Assembly: GCF_041228405.1 (NCBI RefSeq)
Contig: NZ_CP133888.1
Location: forward strand, 4,043,661-4,107,660
Source of the DNA: Salinilacustrithrix flava
GTDB taxonomy: Bacteria; Actinomycetota; Acidimicrobiia; Acidimicrobiales; Salinilacustritrichaceae
Direction: 5' to 3'
Length of the DNA stretch: 64,000 nucleotides
Shown piece after piece: positions 37,598-47,058 of this stretch (positions are counted from its first letter, which is position 1; each line of letters begins with the position of its first letter). The position numbers and the translations under genes are program-made. The notes beneath the pieces are model-generated. The model searched no databases. It had not been told where the DNA came from and worked only from the letters and a program-made list of their open reading frames with translations.

Positions 37598-39163
37598 TCA
37601 CAGGAAGAAGTCGGACACCTTGGCCACGTAGTAGACGGCGGGGAGCACGAAGAGGAGCCCGTCGAAGCGGTCGAGCAGGCCGCCGTGGCCGGGCAGGACC
37701 GCGCCCATGTCCTTGATGCCGAGGTCGCGCTTGATCATGGACTGGCACAGGTCGCCGAGCGGGGCGGCGACGGCCACGGCCACGCCGAGCATGAGGCCCT
37801 GGCCGAGGGAGCCGAAGGGCTGGGTGAGCAGCCCGTAGATGACGCTGACGGTGATGGCGGCGATGCAGCCGCCGAGGAGGCCCTCGACGGTCTTGTTCGG
37901 GCTCGCCGAGGACAGCGAGGACCGGCCGGCGCTGCGGCCGACGAAGTACCCGCCGATGTCGTAGGCGACCGTGCCGAGGATGGCGCCGAAGAGGATGCCC
38001 TTGCCGGCGTCACCGATGCCCTCGCCCCCCTGTACGCCGAGGAGCGCGGTGCCGTAGGAGCCGAACATGCCGACCCAGGCCACGCCGAGCAGCGTGACCC
38101 CGATGTTGAGGGTGGCCTGGCCATCGCCGGCTCCGAACAGGAACCAGAGCATCGAGAAGGCGAGCACGAGGACGAGCACGACCGGGATGGCCGCCTCGCC
38201 CCGGTGGTAGGTGCCGATGGCCATGCCGGCGGTGGCCACGATGCCGAGCAGTGCGGCGGGCTGGTAGCCCACCTCGCGCAGCTTCGCGAACAGCTCGGCG
38301 ACGGCGAAGGTGACCACGCCGACCACGAGCAGCGCGGCCGTGGCCGGGCCGAGGAAGAACAGCACGGCTGCCACGGCGAGGAAGCCGACGCCGACGATGG
38401 CGGCCTGGCCGATGTCGCGGTCGCCGCCCACGCCGGCGCGGGCGGGGCGGGGAGCGGCGGGGTTGCCGGGGGTCACCCGGCCGCCGCCGACGACGATCTT
38501 GCGGGGGCCGGTCGACAGCGCGGGGTTCTCCCCGCTCGGTGAGGCCTCCACGTACCCGGCGTCGCCGAAGCCGGCCTCGTCGTAGTCGACCGGCGCGTAG
38601 CCGTCGTCGTCGTAGAGGGCGTCGGCCTGGGCCGCGACCCCGGGGTCGTCGGCGAAGACCGACCGGCCGGCGGGCGGGCCGTCGAGGTCGTCGAAGGTGA
38701 AGAAGTCGTCGGGATCGGGGCGGTCGGTGTCGAGGGCGCCGACCCGGGTGTCGTCGCCACCGAACGTGCGCAGGTCGGCGTCGTCGCTCCACTCGTCGCC
38801 CTCGTCGCGCCAGCGCGGGGCGGCGGAGAAGCCGGACCAGTCCTCGGCCCCGGATTCGTCGTCGAAGATCGTGCCGCCGACGGCGGACTGCTGTCCGGTG
38901 GGCGGTTCGGTCCAGTGGGGAAGCTCGGTCGACGGCTCGTCCGCGGCGGTGGACGACAACGGGAACCGCAGCACCGGCTCGGGTGCGTCCGGCGGCGGGG
39001 AACCGGGCCGGTCACCCGGTCGGGGCTCCTCCGGGGCGCGCCGGTGGGCCACGTCGTCGCGTTCGAGCGCCTCGGCGGCCTCTTCGGCCCCGATGATGCG
39101 CACGCCCTCCGGATCGGCCGGCCGGTCCCGACCGCTGTCGGGCTGGTTCTCGTCGTCGTTCAT
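37598..39163 (-). CDS. cdsA: Phosphatidate cytidylyltransferase with a long acidic N-terminus
   Basis: A 521-residue protein. The C-terminal half is a multi-helix membrane enzyme making CDP-diacylglycerol for phospholipid synthesis; the CDS signature SPNKTVEGLLGG and KRDLGIKDMGAVLPGHGGLLDRFDGLLF is intact, with Asp residues for Mg2+. The first 230 or so residues are Asp/Glu/Pro-rich, probably disordered and cytoplasmic, roughly doubling the usual length. The ATG has GGGAGG about 9 bases upstream. It sits in the conserved frr-cdsA-dxr order. Confidence 0.94.
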   Translation of the reverse strand: MNDDENQPDSGRDRPADPEGVRIIGAEEAAEALERDDVAHRRAPEEPRPGDRPGSPPPDAPEPVLRFPLSSTAADEPSTELPHWTEPPTGQQSAVGGTIFDDESGAEDWSGFSAAPRWRDEGDEWSDDADLRTFGGDDTRVGALDTDRPDPDDFFTFDDLDGPPAGRSVFADDPGVAAQADALYDDDGYAPVDYDEAGFGDAGYVEASPSGENPALSTGPRKIVVGGGRVTPGNPAAPRPARAGVGGDRDIGQAAIVGVGFLAVAAVLFFLGPATAALLVVGVVTFAVAELFAKLREVGYQPAALLGIVATAGMAIGTYHRGEAAIPVVLVLVLAFSMLWFLFGAGDGQATLNIGVTLLGVAWVGMFGSYGTALLGVQGGEGIGDAGKGILFGAILGTVAYDIGGYFVGRSAGRSSLSSASPNKTVEGLLGGCIAAITVSVIYGLLTQPFGSLGQGLMLGVAVAVAAPLGDLCQSMIKRDLGIKDMGAVLPGHGGLLDRFDGLLFVLPAVYYVAKVSDFFL

Positions 39164-39179
39164 GGACGTTGGCCTCCCA

Positions 39180-39749
39180 TCAGACCTCGAGGAGCTCCTG
39201 CTCCTTCTGGTCGAGCGCCTTGTCGATCTCGGCCTCCCGAGCGTGGGTGACCTTGTCGAGCTCCTTCTCGGCCCGGACCAGGTCGTCCTCGGAGAGGTCG
39301 CCGTCCTTCTGGAGGGACTCGAGCTCCTGGCGAGCGGACCGGCGGGCGTTGCGGATCTGCACGCGACCGTCCTCGGCCTTCTGCTTCACGACCCGGACGT
39401 AGTCCCGGCGTCGCTCCTCGGTGAGCTGGGGGAAGTTCAGCCGGATGTTCACCCCGTCGCTGGAGGGGTTCAGCCCGAGGTCGGACTGCTGGATGGCCTT
39501 CTCGATGCCCGTGATGGAGTCCTTGTCGAAGGGCGTGATCACCAGGGTGCGGGCCTCGGGCACGGCGAAGCCGGCCAGCTGCTGCAGGGGCACGTCGGTG
39601 CCGTAGTACTCGACCTGCAGCTTCTCCACGAAGGCCGGGGACGCCCGACCCGTGCGCACCGCCGAGAACTCCTCCCGGGTGCGCGAGACGGCAGCAGCCA
39701 TCTTGGTCGCGGCGTCGTCGAGGATCATCGACACGAGGTCGTCGTTCAC
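39180..39749 (-). CDS. frr: Ribosome recycling factor
   Basis: A 189-residue protein that splits post-termination ribosomes with EF-G. Diagnostic blocks are AVRTGRASPAFVEKL, VEYYGTDVPLQQLA, IEKAIQQSDLGLNPSSDG, RLNFPQLTEERRRDYVRVVK and the closing HAREAEIDKALDQKEQELLEV. GTG 39749 is chosen since it overlaps the pyrH stop as GTGA; an internal ATG at 39728 would give 182 residues and is a possible alternative. Confidence 0.96.
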   Translation of the reverse strand: MNDDLVSMILDDAATKMAAAVSRTREEFSAVRTGRASPAFVEKLQVEYYGTDVPLQQLAGFAVPEARTLVITPFDKDSITGIEKAIQQSDLGLNPSSDGVNIRLNFPQLTEERRRDYVRVVKQKAEDGRVQIRNARRSARQELESLQKDGDLSEDDLVRAEKELDKVTHAREAEIDKALDQKEQELLEV

Positions 39750-40498
39750 GAAACCAGCGTACCGATCGCCTGACCCTGCAAGATGGACCGCACGTTGCCC
39801 GGGGTCATGAGGTCGAACACCAAGATGGGCAGGTCGTTGTCCATGCACAGCGTGATCGCCGTGGAGTCCATGACGGCCAGGCCCCGGTTGAGCACGTCGA
39901 GGTACGTGAGGTGGTCGAGCTTGGTCGCCTCGGGATCCGTGCGCGGATCAGCGGTGTAGATGCCGTCGACGCCGGAGTGGCTGCCCTTCAGCACCGCTTC
40001 GGCGTCGATCTCCACCGCACGCAGCGCGGCCGTCGTGTCGGTGGTGAAGAACGGGTTGCCGTTGCCGGCGCCGAAGATGACGACCCGGCCCTTCTCGAGG
40101 TGACGGATCGCCCGGCGCCGGATGTAGGGCTCGGCGATCTGGGCCATGTGGATGGCGGTCTGCACGCGGGTGGGCTGGCCCTTGCGCTCGAGGATGTCCT
40201 GGAGCGCCAGCGCGTTCATGACCGTGCCGAGCATGCCCATGTAGTCGGCCTGGGCCCGGTCCATGCCCTTGCCGGCGCCGGTCATCCCGCGCCACAGGTT
40301 GCCCCCGCCGACGACCACGGCCACGTCGACGCCGAGGCGCCGGCAGTCCAGCACCTCCTCGGCGATCTGGCCGACGGTGTCGCCGTCGATGCCGAAGCCG
40401 TCCGGTCCAGCGAAGGCCTCGCCGGACAGCTTCAGCAGGACGCGGCCCCAACGGGGCGTCGCGGACCCGTCGGTCTCGTCAGCGGCGGAGATGCTCAG
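39746..40498 (-). CDS. pyrH: Uridylate kinase, apparent CTG start
   Basis: A 250-residue UMP kinase (UMP to UDP). Family blocks are RVLLKLSGEAFAG, VAVVVGGGNLWRG, GMLGTVMNALALQD, RAIRHLEKGRVVIFGAGNGNPFFTTDTTAA and ILVFDLMTPGNVRSIL. The protein must begin just before RVLLKLSGE, yet this frame has no ATG, GTG or TTG there. CTG at 40498 overlaps the tsf TGA as CTGA, exactly where coupled genes here use ATGA or GTGA. The next canonical start upstream is at 40615, which would add 39 Arg-rich residues read out of frame from tsf and is unlikely. Confidence 0.95.
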   Translation of the reverse strand: MSISAADETDGSATPRWGRVLLKLSGEAFAGPDGFGIDGDTVGQIAEEVLDCRRLGVDVAVVVGGGNLWRGMTGAGKGMDRAQADYMGMLGTVMNALALQDILERKGQPTRVQTAIHMAQIAEPYIRRRAIRHLEKGRVVIFGAGNGNPFFTTDTTAALRAVEIDAEAVLKGSHSGVDGIYTADPRTDPEATKLDHLTYLDVLNRGLAVMDSTAITLCMDNDLPILVFDLMTPGNVRSILQGQAIGTLVS

Positions 40499-41289
40499 CC
40501 CCCGACGACGACCTGCTCGAAGCGCACGAGGGATGCATCCCCGAGCAGCTGCTCGATGGTCTGCTTCTCGTCGCGCACGAACTTCTGCTCGAGGAGCACC
40601 TGGTCGCGGAACCACCCGTCGAGGCGACCCTCGACGATCTTGGGCAGCGCCTGCTCGGGCTTGCCCTCCTTGCGGGTGATGTCCTCGAGCGTCGAGCGCT
40701 CGTCGTCGATCGCGGCCTGGGGCACCTCGTCACGGCGCAGGTAGGCCGGCTTGGCGAAGGCGATGTGGATCGAGATGTCGTGGGCCAGCTCGGCGTCGCC
40801 GCCGTCGAGCACGGTGACGACGCCGTTGACGCCGCGCCCGTCCTGGACGTGGACGTAGGTGTCGATGACCTGGCCCGCGCCCTTCTCGACGTGGGTGACG
40901 GTGCCGAGGTCGATGTTCTCCTTCAGCGTCACCTTGAGGTCGTCGATGCGGGCGGTGAACTGCTCGACCGCGCCCGGTCCCTCGGCGGCCACCGCGCTGG
41001 CGATGTCCTGGGTGAGGGCGACGAAGTCGTCGGACTTGGCGGAGAAGTCGGTCTCGGACTTCAGCTGCACGATGGCCGCGGCGGTGTCGGTCTCGGCCAC
41101 GGCGACGGCGCCTTCCACGTTCTCGCGGTCGCTGCGGGTGGCGGCCTTGGCCAGGCCCTTCTCGCGCAGCTTCTTGGCCGCCGCGTCGAAGTCGCCCTCG
41201 GCGTCGACGAGCGCCTTCTTGGCGTCCATCATGCCGGCGCCGGTTGCCTGGCGCAGGGCCTGGACGTCCTTGGCGGTGAACTCTGCCAT
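40495..41289 (-). CDS. tsf: Elongation factor Ts
   Basis: A 264-residue nucleotide-exchange factor for EF-Tu. The signature KDVQALRQATGAGMMDAKKAL opens the protein, followed by VQLKSETDFSAKSDDFVAL and HIAFAKPAYLRRDEVP. It lies 7 bases after rpsB as in most bacteria. Its stop overlaps the apparent CTG start of pyrH. No strong Shine-Dalgarno is seen, so coupling from rpsB is likely. Confidence 0.97.
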   Translation of the reverse strand: MAEFTAKDVQALRQATGAGMMDAKKALVDAEGDFDAAAKKLREKGLAKAATRSDRENVEGAVAVAETDTAAAIVQLKSETDFSAKSDDFVALTQDIASAVAAEGPGAVEQFTARIDDLKVTLKENIDLGTVTHVEKGAGQVIDTYVHVQDGRGVNGVVTVLDGGDAELAHDISIHIAFAKPAYLRRDEVPQAAIDDERSTLEDITRKEGKPEQALPKIVEGRLDGWFRDQVLLEQKFVRDEKQTIEQLLGDASLVRFEQVVVGG

Positions 41290-41296
41290 TGGTGCT

Positions 41297-42301
41297 CTAC
41301 GACTCCGTGTTCTCGGTGGCGGGGGGCGTGTCGGAGGACGGCGACGACTGGTCGTCGGCGACGTCGGCCTCGGGGCTCGGGGCGGCGTCCTGGAGGATCT
41401 CGGCGGACGGGGTGGCCGTCTCGGCCTCGGCCTGGGCGGCGGCGGCGACCTCGGAGGGCGCTGCGTTCGCGATGGACGGGGCGGTCGGGGCGCCGGCGAG
41501 GCGGGCCTCGCGGGCCTTGGCCTCGGCGAGGGCCTGGCGACGGGCCTCGGCCTGCTCCTGGGCGACCTTGTCCTCGTCGAGGAGGCCGCGGCTGGCCTGG
41601 GCCTGCGAGCGGTTGGCCGCGATGAAGCGGCCCTCGGCCACGGCGTCGGCGATGACGCGGCACATGAGCGTGCCGGAGCGAATGGCGTCGTCGTTGCCCG
41701 GGATCACGTAGGAGACGGTGTCGGGGTCGCAGTTGGTGTCGACCACGGCCACGATCGGGATGCCGAGCTTGTTCGCCTCGGTGACCGCGATCGCTTCCTT
41801 CTTCGTGTCCAGGATGAACACGGCGTCGGGCTGGCGCTCCATGTTGCGGATGCCGGAGAGGTACTTCTCGAGCTTGTCGAGCTCGCGCGTCTTGCTCAGC
41901 GCCTCGCGCTTGGGCATGGCGTCGAACTCACCGGAGGTCTTCATGCGCTGGTACTCGGCCATCTTGGCCACGCGCTTGTTCATCGTCTGGTAGTTCGTGA
42001 GCATGCCGCCGAGCCAGCGGTGGTTGACGTACGGCATGCCGCACTTCTCGGCGTAGGACTGCACGGCATCCTGGGCCTGGCGCTTGGTGCCCACGAACAG
42101 GACGGTGCCGCCCCCGGCCACGAGGTCACGGATGAACTCGTAGGCGGTCTCGATGCGCTGCAGCGTCTGGTCGAGATCGATGATGTAGATGCCGTTGCGC
42201 TCGCCGAAGATGAACCGCTTCATCTTCGGGTTCCAGCGACGGGTCTGGTGACCGAAGTGGACTCCGGCCTCCAGCAGCTGCTTCATGGTGACGACGGCCA
42301 C
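41297..42301 (-). CDS. rpsB: 30S ribosomal protein S2
   Basis: A 334-residue S2. It begins MAVVTMKQLLEAGVHFGHQ from GTG 42301, with GAGGAG about 8 bases upstream; the internal ATG 42286 would lose conserved residues. S2 core blocks are RRWNPKMKRFIFGERNGIYI, FVGTKRQAQ, YVNHRWLGGMLTNYQT and VVDTNCDPD. About 80 extra Ala/Glu/Pro-rich residues extend the C-terminus beyond the usual length. The frame stays open far upstream, but the earlier part is not coding. Confidence 0.97.
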   Translation of the reverse strand: MAVVTMKQLLEAGVHFGHQTRRWNPKMKRFIFGERNGIYIIDLDQTLQRIETAYEFIRDLVAGGGTVLFVGTKRQAQDAVQSYAEKCGMPYVNHRWLGGMLTNYQTMNKRVAKMAEYQRMKTSGEFDAMPKREALSKTRELDKLEKYLSGIRNMERQPDAVFILDTKKEAIAVTEANKLGIPIVAVVDTNCDPDTVSYVIPGNDDAIRSGTLMCRVIADAVAEGRFIAANRSQAQASRGLLDEDKVAQEQAEARRQALAEAKAREARLAGAPTAPSIANAAPSEVAAAAQAEAETATPSAEILQDAAPSPEADVADDQSSPSSDTPPATENTES

Positions 42302-42439
42302 CGGCTTCTCCTCGCGTTGCCCCTCGGTTGCACTGCGACCGGGCCGGCGCTGCGCCCCTCGTGGAGGGGGTTGCGACCGTGGGGTGACCCGATCGGTGGA
42401 TTTGGACGTGGCCGGCGCGGGTGCGCAGGCCGACTTGCC

Positions 42440-42445
42440 AGTGTA
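42440..42445 (-). promoter_or_regulatory. Predicted -10 (TACACT) of rpsB-tsf
   Basis: On the minus strand CCCTACACTGGC holds a TANNNT hexamer about 140 bases before the rpsB GTG. No good -35 is seen. The leader between contains a perfect CCCCTC/GAGGGG hairpin (near 42356-42370) that might serve regulation by S2. The same CCTACACTG core precedes rplS. Confidence 0.4.
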
Positions 42446-42486
42446 GGGAGCCGCAGCGGCCCTGGGAAACTCCGTCCGTCCTGCGG

Positions 42487-44112
42487 TCAGCTCGGCAGCA
42501 GCGTGGCGAGCCCGACGGCGTCGGTGATGCCGGCCACCGCCTGCGGGACCACGGCGTCCAGCACCGCGTCGCCGAGGCCCTGGCACGCGGGCGCCATCCC
42601 GGCCAGACCCAGCTGCAGCTCCCGTGTCGTGTCGGGGTCCCCGGGCAGGCCGGCGTGGGCGTGGGGCCCGGCCAGGTCGACGATGGCCGCGGGCCGCCCG
42701 GCCACGTCGGCCTTGTCGGCGGCGACGACCAGATCCCCGCGGGCGGCGATCGTGCGCAGGTCCACGCCGTCGGGCACGCCCTCCTCGTCGAGACGCGCCA
42801 CGAGGTCCGAGGTCTCGGCCAGCTGGCGGACGGCCGGGCTGTAGGGGTCGATCGGGATGTCGAAGATCGACCGGATGTGGGAGACGTCCTGCACGAACCC
42901 CTTCTCCGACAGCACGGCCACGGTGGCGAGGTCGGCGCCGCGGTGCGGGGAGCCGATGGTGGCGACCTGGCCGAGCGCGTCGATGGCCGCGCTTTGCCCG
43001 CTCGCCCTGCGCTCGGCCAGCTCGATCAGGGCGGCGCGGGTGACGAGGCCGCCGAGGCTGTGGGCGTAGACGTCGACGGGCACGCCGGGCCGGGCGGCAG
43101 CGGCCTGCTCGATCAGGTCGGCCAGCTCCCGGCCCCGCTCGGTCACGTCGCCGAGGGTGTCGACCGGGCCGTAGGCGCCGTCGGGGATGGCAGCCAGGCC
43201 CGGGTGGAGGCGGCCGCCGGTCGTGCGCCCGCCGCCGTATCGGTAGCGGACGACGTCGGCGCGGTCGTAGCCGAGCGCATCGAGGTCGACGTCGTCGATG
43301 GCGCCGTGGTCGCTCGAGGACCCCAACCCGGCCACGAGCAGCGCGACCCGCTCCCCCACCGGCGCCGGCGGGACGACCGAGGCCGCCGTGCACTCCTGGC
43401 GGAGGTGCCGGGCGACGGACCGGACCACGTCGGCGGCCATGCCGGCGGGGCTGAGCTGGTCCCAGCTGTGCCACGCCGCCTCGACCACATCGGCGAACCG
43501 GCCGACGATCGGGGCGCCGTGGCGCACCACTGCACCCGCCATCCGCCGCAGGAAGCCGGGCTCCTCGGCGCGGACGAGGTCGCGCAGCGATGACTGCTCC
43601 GCGACCAGTCCGGCGTCGGTGGGGGGCAGCGGCTCGCCGTGGGGCACGAGGCGCACCTCGACGACCTGGACGCCGAAGAGCGACTCGGGGTCGAGGTAGT
43701 GCTCGCCGTCGCGCGCCCCGAGGTGGAAGCCCGGCCCGGCGCGGCCGACCACCTCGCCCCGCCCGACGCGATCGCCACGGCGCACGCCGACCTCGGACAG
43801 GAACGAATAGGAGGTGCGCAGGCCGTCGGCGTGCAGGACCGTGACGTGGCGGGTCGCGCCGACCCGGCCGGCGAAGACGACGGTGCCGTCGGCGGTGGCC
43901 CGGACCGGGGTCCCGGGAACCAGGTCGTAGGCCAGCCCGCGGTTGCCCGGGCCGTAGGGCGTGGCGGGCGGTCGGAACGGGTCGGCGATCGGCGCATCGA
44001 CCGGCGGCGTGTGGACCACCGGGTCCGGCGGTGCCGCGCCGGCGGGTTCGGCGGGGACGACGATCGCGGCGGTGGCCACGACCAGCGCCGCAGCCGCAGC
44101 GCGCAGGGACAT
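42487..44112 (-). CDS. Secreted degenerate M23-like domain fused to an alpha/beta hydrolase
   Basis: A 541-residue protein with a signal peptide (residues 1-27, ending AGAAPP). Residues about 55-150 follow the LytM/M23 fold (GTPVRATADGTVVFAG, RRGDRVGRGEVVGRAG), but the usual zinc ligands are changed: the first motif reads RGLAYDL without its His, and the HxH motif reads FHLGA. The rest (about 240-541) is an alpha/beta hydrolase with nucleophile motif AHSLGGLV near residue 350, GSPHRGAD, and a late acid/His region. M23 genes often precede rpsB in actinobacteria, where they cut peptidoglycan; here binding rather than cutting seems likely, with the hydrolase acting as an esterase or lipase. Confidence 0.85.
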   Translation of the reverse strand: MSLRAAAAALVVATAAIVVPAEPAGAAPPDPVVHTPPVDAPIADPFRPPATPYGPGNRGLAYDLVPGTPVRATADGTVVFAGRVGATRHVTVLHADGLRTSYSFLSEVGVRRGDRVGRGEVVGRAGPGFHLGARDGEHYLDPESLFGVQVVEVRLVPHGEPLPPTDAGLVAEQSSLRDLVRAEEPGFLRRMAGAVVRHGAPIVGRFADVVEAAWHSWDQLSPAGMAADVVRSVARHLRQECTAASVVPPAPVGERVALLVAGLGSSSDHGAIDDVDLDALGYDRADVVRYRYGGGRTTGGRLHPGLAAIPDGAYGPVDTLGDVTERGRELADLIEQAAAARPGVPVDVYAHSLGGLVTRAALIELAERRASGQSAAIDALGQVATIGSPHRGADLATVAVLSEKGFVQDVSHIRSIFDIPIDPYSPAVRQLAETSDLVARLDEEGVPDGVDLRTIAARGDLVVAADKADVAGRPAAIVDLAGPHAHAGLPGDPDTTRELQLGLAGMAPACQGLGDAVLDAVVPQAVAGITDAVGLATLLPS

Positions 44113-44183
44113 GGGGGCTCCCCCTCGGCTCGACGGCCGTCACCGGGGTTGCGGTGGGGCCGGTGCTGGGGGAAGCGGTGGTG

Positions 44184-44209
44184 CTCGGGGGCGCATCCGA
44201 GCGCCCGAG
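44184..44209 (-). terminator. GC-rich hairpin after whiG
   Basis: CTCGGGGGCGC and GCGCCCGAG form a near-perfect stem with a two-base bulge, directly after the whiG stop and 70 bases before the M23-hydrolase gene. No U-run is present. It probably ends the comM-dprA-xerC-whiG transcript or stabilises its 3' end. Confidence 0.4.
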
Positions 44210-44211
44210 GG

Positions 44212-44987
<776 letters not shown>

Positions 44988-44991
<4 letters not shown>

Positions 44992-45881
44992 GAGCAGCCC
45001 TTGGCACGTGGGTGGGAGGCGGCCACCACCGCCTGCAGACGGCTGGCGCTGACGTGAGTGTAACGCTGCGTGGTGGACAGGTCGCTGTGCCCCAGCAGCT
45101 CCTGCACGGCTCGCAGGTCGGCGCCGCCGTCGAGGAGGTGAGTGGCGAAGGTGTGCCGCAGTGCGTGGGGGTGTGTGGGATCGACGGCGCGGCGGTCGAG
45201 GATGCGCCGGCAGTCCCGGGGCGTGAGCGCCCGACCCCGCAGGTTGAGGAAGACGAGATCGGCCGGTGATCCCGACGTCTCCAGCTCGGCGCGGCCGGTG
45301 CGCAGCCAGGCGCCGATGGCCTCGACCGCGCCCGGGGTGAGGGGCACCTGGCGCCACTTGGCGCGCTTGCCCAGCACCCGGACGGTGCCGGCGGCGAGGT
45401 CGACGTCGTCGACGAGCAGGCCGCAGACCTCGGCCACGCGCAGGCCGCTGCCGTACAGCAGCTCGATGACCGCGTCGTCTCGCAGGCGGCGGTGCGGCGG
45501 ATCGTCGTCGATGGCCGCCGGCGGCTGGTCCAGCAGCGCGTCGAGCTCGTCCTGGCGCAGCACGCGCGGCAGCCGGCTGCCACCGGCCGGGGCGCGCAGC
45601 CCGACGGTGGGGTCGGCGGCGACGACGCCGCGGCGGGCCAGCCAGCCGAAGTAGCGGCGCAGGGCGGCGACCCGACGGGCGATCGTGGCCCGGGCGAGGT
45701 CCCGCGTCGCGAGCTGCGCGACCCAGCGTCGGAGGTGGAGCCGGGTGACGTCAGCCGGGTCGTCGATGCCCATCCGGTCGGCGAAGTCGACGAAGGCGGC
45801 CACGTCGGATTCGTAGGCCCGGGCCGTGGACGCGGCGGCGTCGGTGAGGGACGCCCCGAACTGCTCCACCTGCCACGCCAT
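44988..45881 (-). CDS. xerC: Tyrosine recombinase XerC
   Basis: A 297-residue site-specific recombinase that resolves chromosome dimers at dif with XerD. The N-terminal SAM-like domain contains TARAYESDVAAFVDFADRMG. Catalytic residues are visible in GSGLRVAEVCGL (Arg), HPHALRHTFATHLL (His, Arg), LGHSDLSTTQRYTH (His, Tyr). It starts at ATG 45881, four bases after the dprA stop. Chromosomal placement between dprA and whiG, not beside an att site, argues for the housekeeping role. Confidence 0.93.
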
Positions 45882-45885
45882 CCCG

Positions 45886-47058
45886 TCACGGTACCGCCAC
45901 CCGCTCGTAGCCTCCGGGAACCCGGCACACCGCACCCGACGCCTCGAGCCGGGCGAGCGCGGTCACGGCGTCGGTGACGCTCACGTCGGCGGCGGCGGCC
46001 ACGCGCTCGACGCTCGCCGGCACGGCGGACAGGACGGCGGCGACGGCCCCGACCGCTCCCCCACCCGAGGCCGGCCCATCACCCGGGAACCCGTCATCCG
46101 AGAGCCCAGCATCCGGGAGGTCGTCGAAGAGTCGGGGCGTCCCGACCGGCACCTGCACGCCAAGGGCGGCGAGCACATCGGGGACGTCCCGCGCGATGCC
46201 GGAGCCGTCGAACAGCAGCTGGTTCGTGCCGACGGACTGCTCGGCCAGGACCGATCCGGGCACGGCGAGCACGGGGACGTCCCGCGTCGTGGCCTCCTCG
46301 GCGGTGGTGATCGACCCGCCCCGGGCACCGGACTCCACGACCACGACGGCGAGCGACAGCGCGGCGATGATCCGATTCCGTGCCGGGAAGCGCCACCGCT
46401 CCGGCGCCGCGCCGAGCGGCGCCTCCCCCACGAGCACGCCGTGCTCGGCCACGTCGGCCCACAGCCGGCGGTGCCGGGCCGGATAGACCACGTCGAGGCC
46501 GCTGCCGACGACGCCGACCGGGATGCCGCCGGCACCGAGCGCACCTCGGTGGGCAGCCCCGTCGACCCCGAGTGCGAGCCCCGAGACGACGGTGAGGCCG
46601 GCATCGGCCAGGCCGGCGCCGAAGCGACCGGCGACCTGGGCCCCGCCGGCGGTGCACCGCCTGGTGCCGACCACCGCGACGCCCGGTCGCTCGAGCAGCG
46701 CGACGTCGCCCCGCACGAACAGCACGCGCGGCGGCTCCGGGTCGGCGGCGAGCGTCGACGGCCAGGCCGCATCGGCGGGCAGCAGCACCTCGACGCCGGC
46801 GGCCCGGTGCCGGTCGAGCACCTCGGCCGGGTCGAGCCCCCGGGCGGCCTGCACCCAGCGGTCGACCAGCTCGGCGCGCCTCTGGACGATGCGGAGGTCG
46901 ATGCCGGCGAGGTCACCGCGCCGCACGAGCTCCCAAGCCGCCACCGCGCTCCCGGCTCGGTCCACGACCGCGGTGAGGCGGGCCGGACCCATGCCGGGCA
47001 GGCCGAGCATGGTGGCGAGCGCGGCGCGCTCGTCGTCGCCGGACCCGACCCGGCTCAC
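45886..47058 (-). CDS. dprA: DNA-processing protein DprA
   Basis: A 390-residue protein that binds single-stranded DNA and loads RecA in natural transformation. After an HhH-like N-terminal region (LGLPGMGPARLTAVV), the Rossmann-like domain shows VAVVGTRRCTAGG, VVSGLALGVDGAAHRGAL, VGVVGSGLDVVYPARHRRL, ARNRIIAALSLAVVVVESG and PGSVLAEQSVGTNQLL. A winged-helix domain closes the protein. GTG 47058 overlaps the comM stop as GTGA. Confidence 0.93.
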   Translation of the reverse strand: MSRVGSGDDERAALATMLGLPGMGPARLTAVVDRAGSAVAAWELVRRGDLAGIDLRIVQRRAELVDRWVQAARGLDPAEVLDRHRAAGVEVLLPADAAWPSTLAADPEPPRVLFVRGDVALLERPGVAVVGTRRCTAGGAQVAGRFGAGLADAGLTVVSGLALGVDGAAHRGALGAGGIPVGVVGSGLDVVYPARHRRLWADVAEHGVLVGEAPLGAAPERWRFPARNRIIAALSLAVVVVESGARGGSITTAEEATTRDVPVLAVPGSVLAEQSVGTNQLLFDGSGIARDVPDVLAALGVQVPVGTPRLFDDLPDAGLSDDGFPGDGPASGGGAVGAVAAVLSAVPASVERVAAAADVSVTDAVTALARLEASGAVCRVPGGYERVAVP

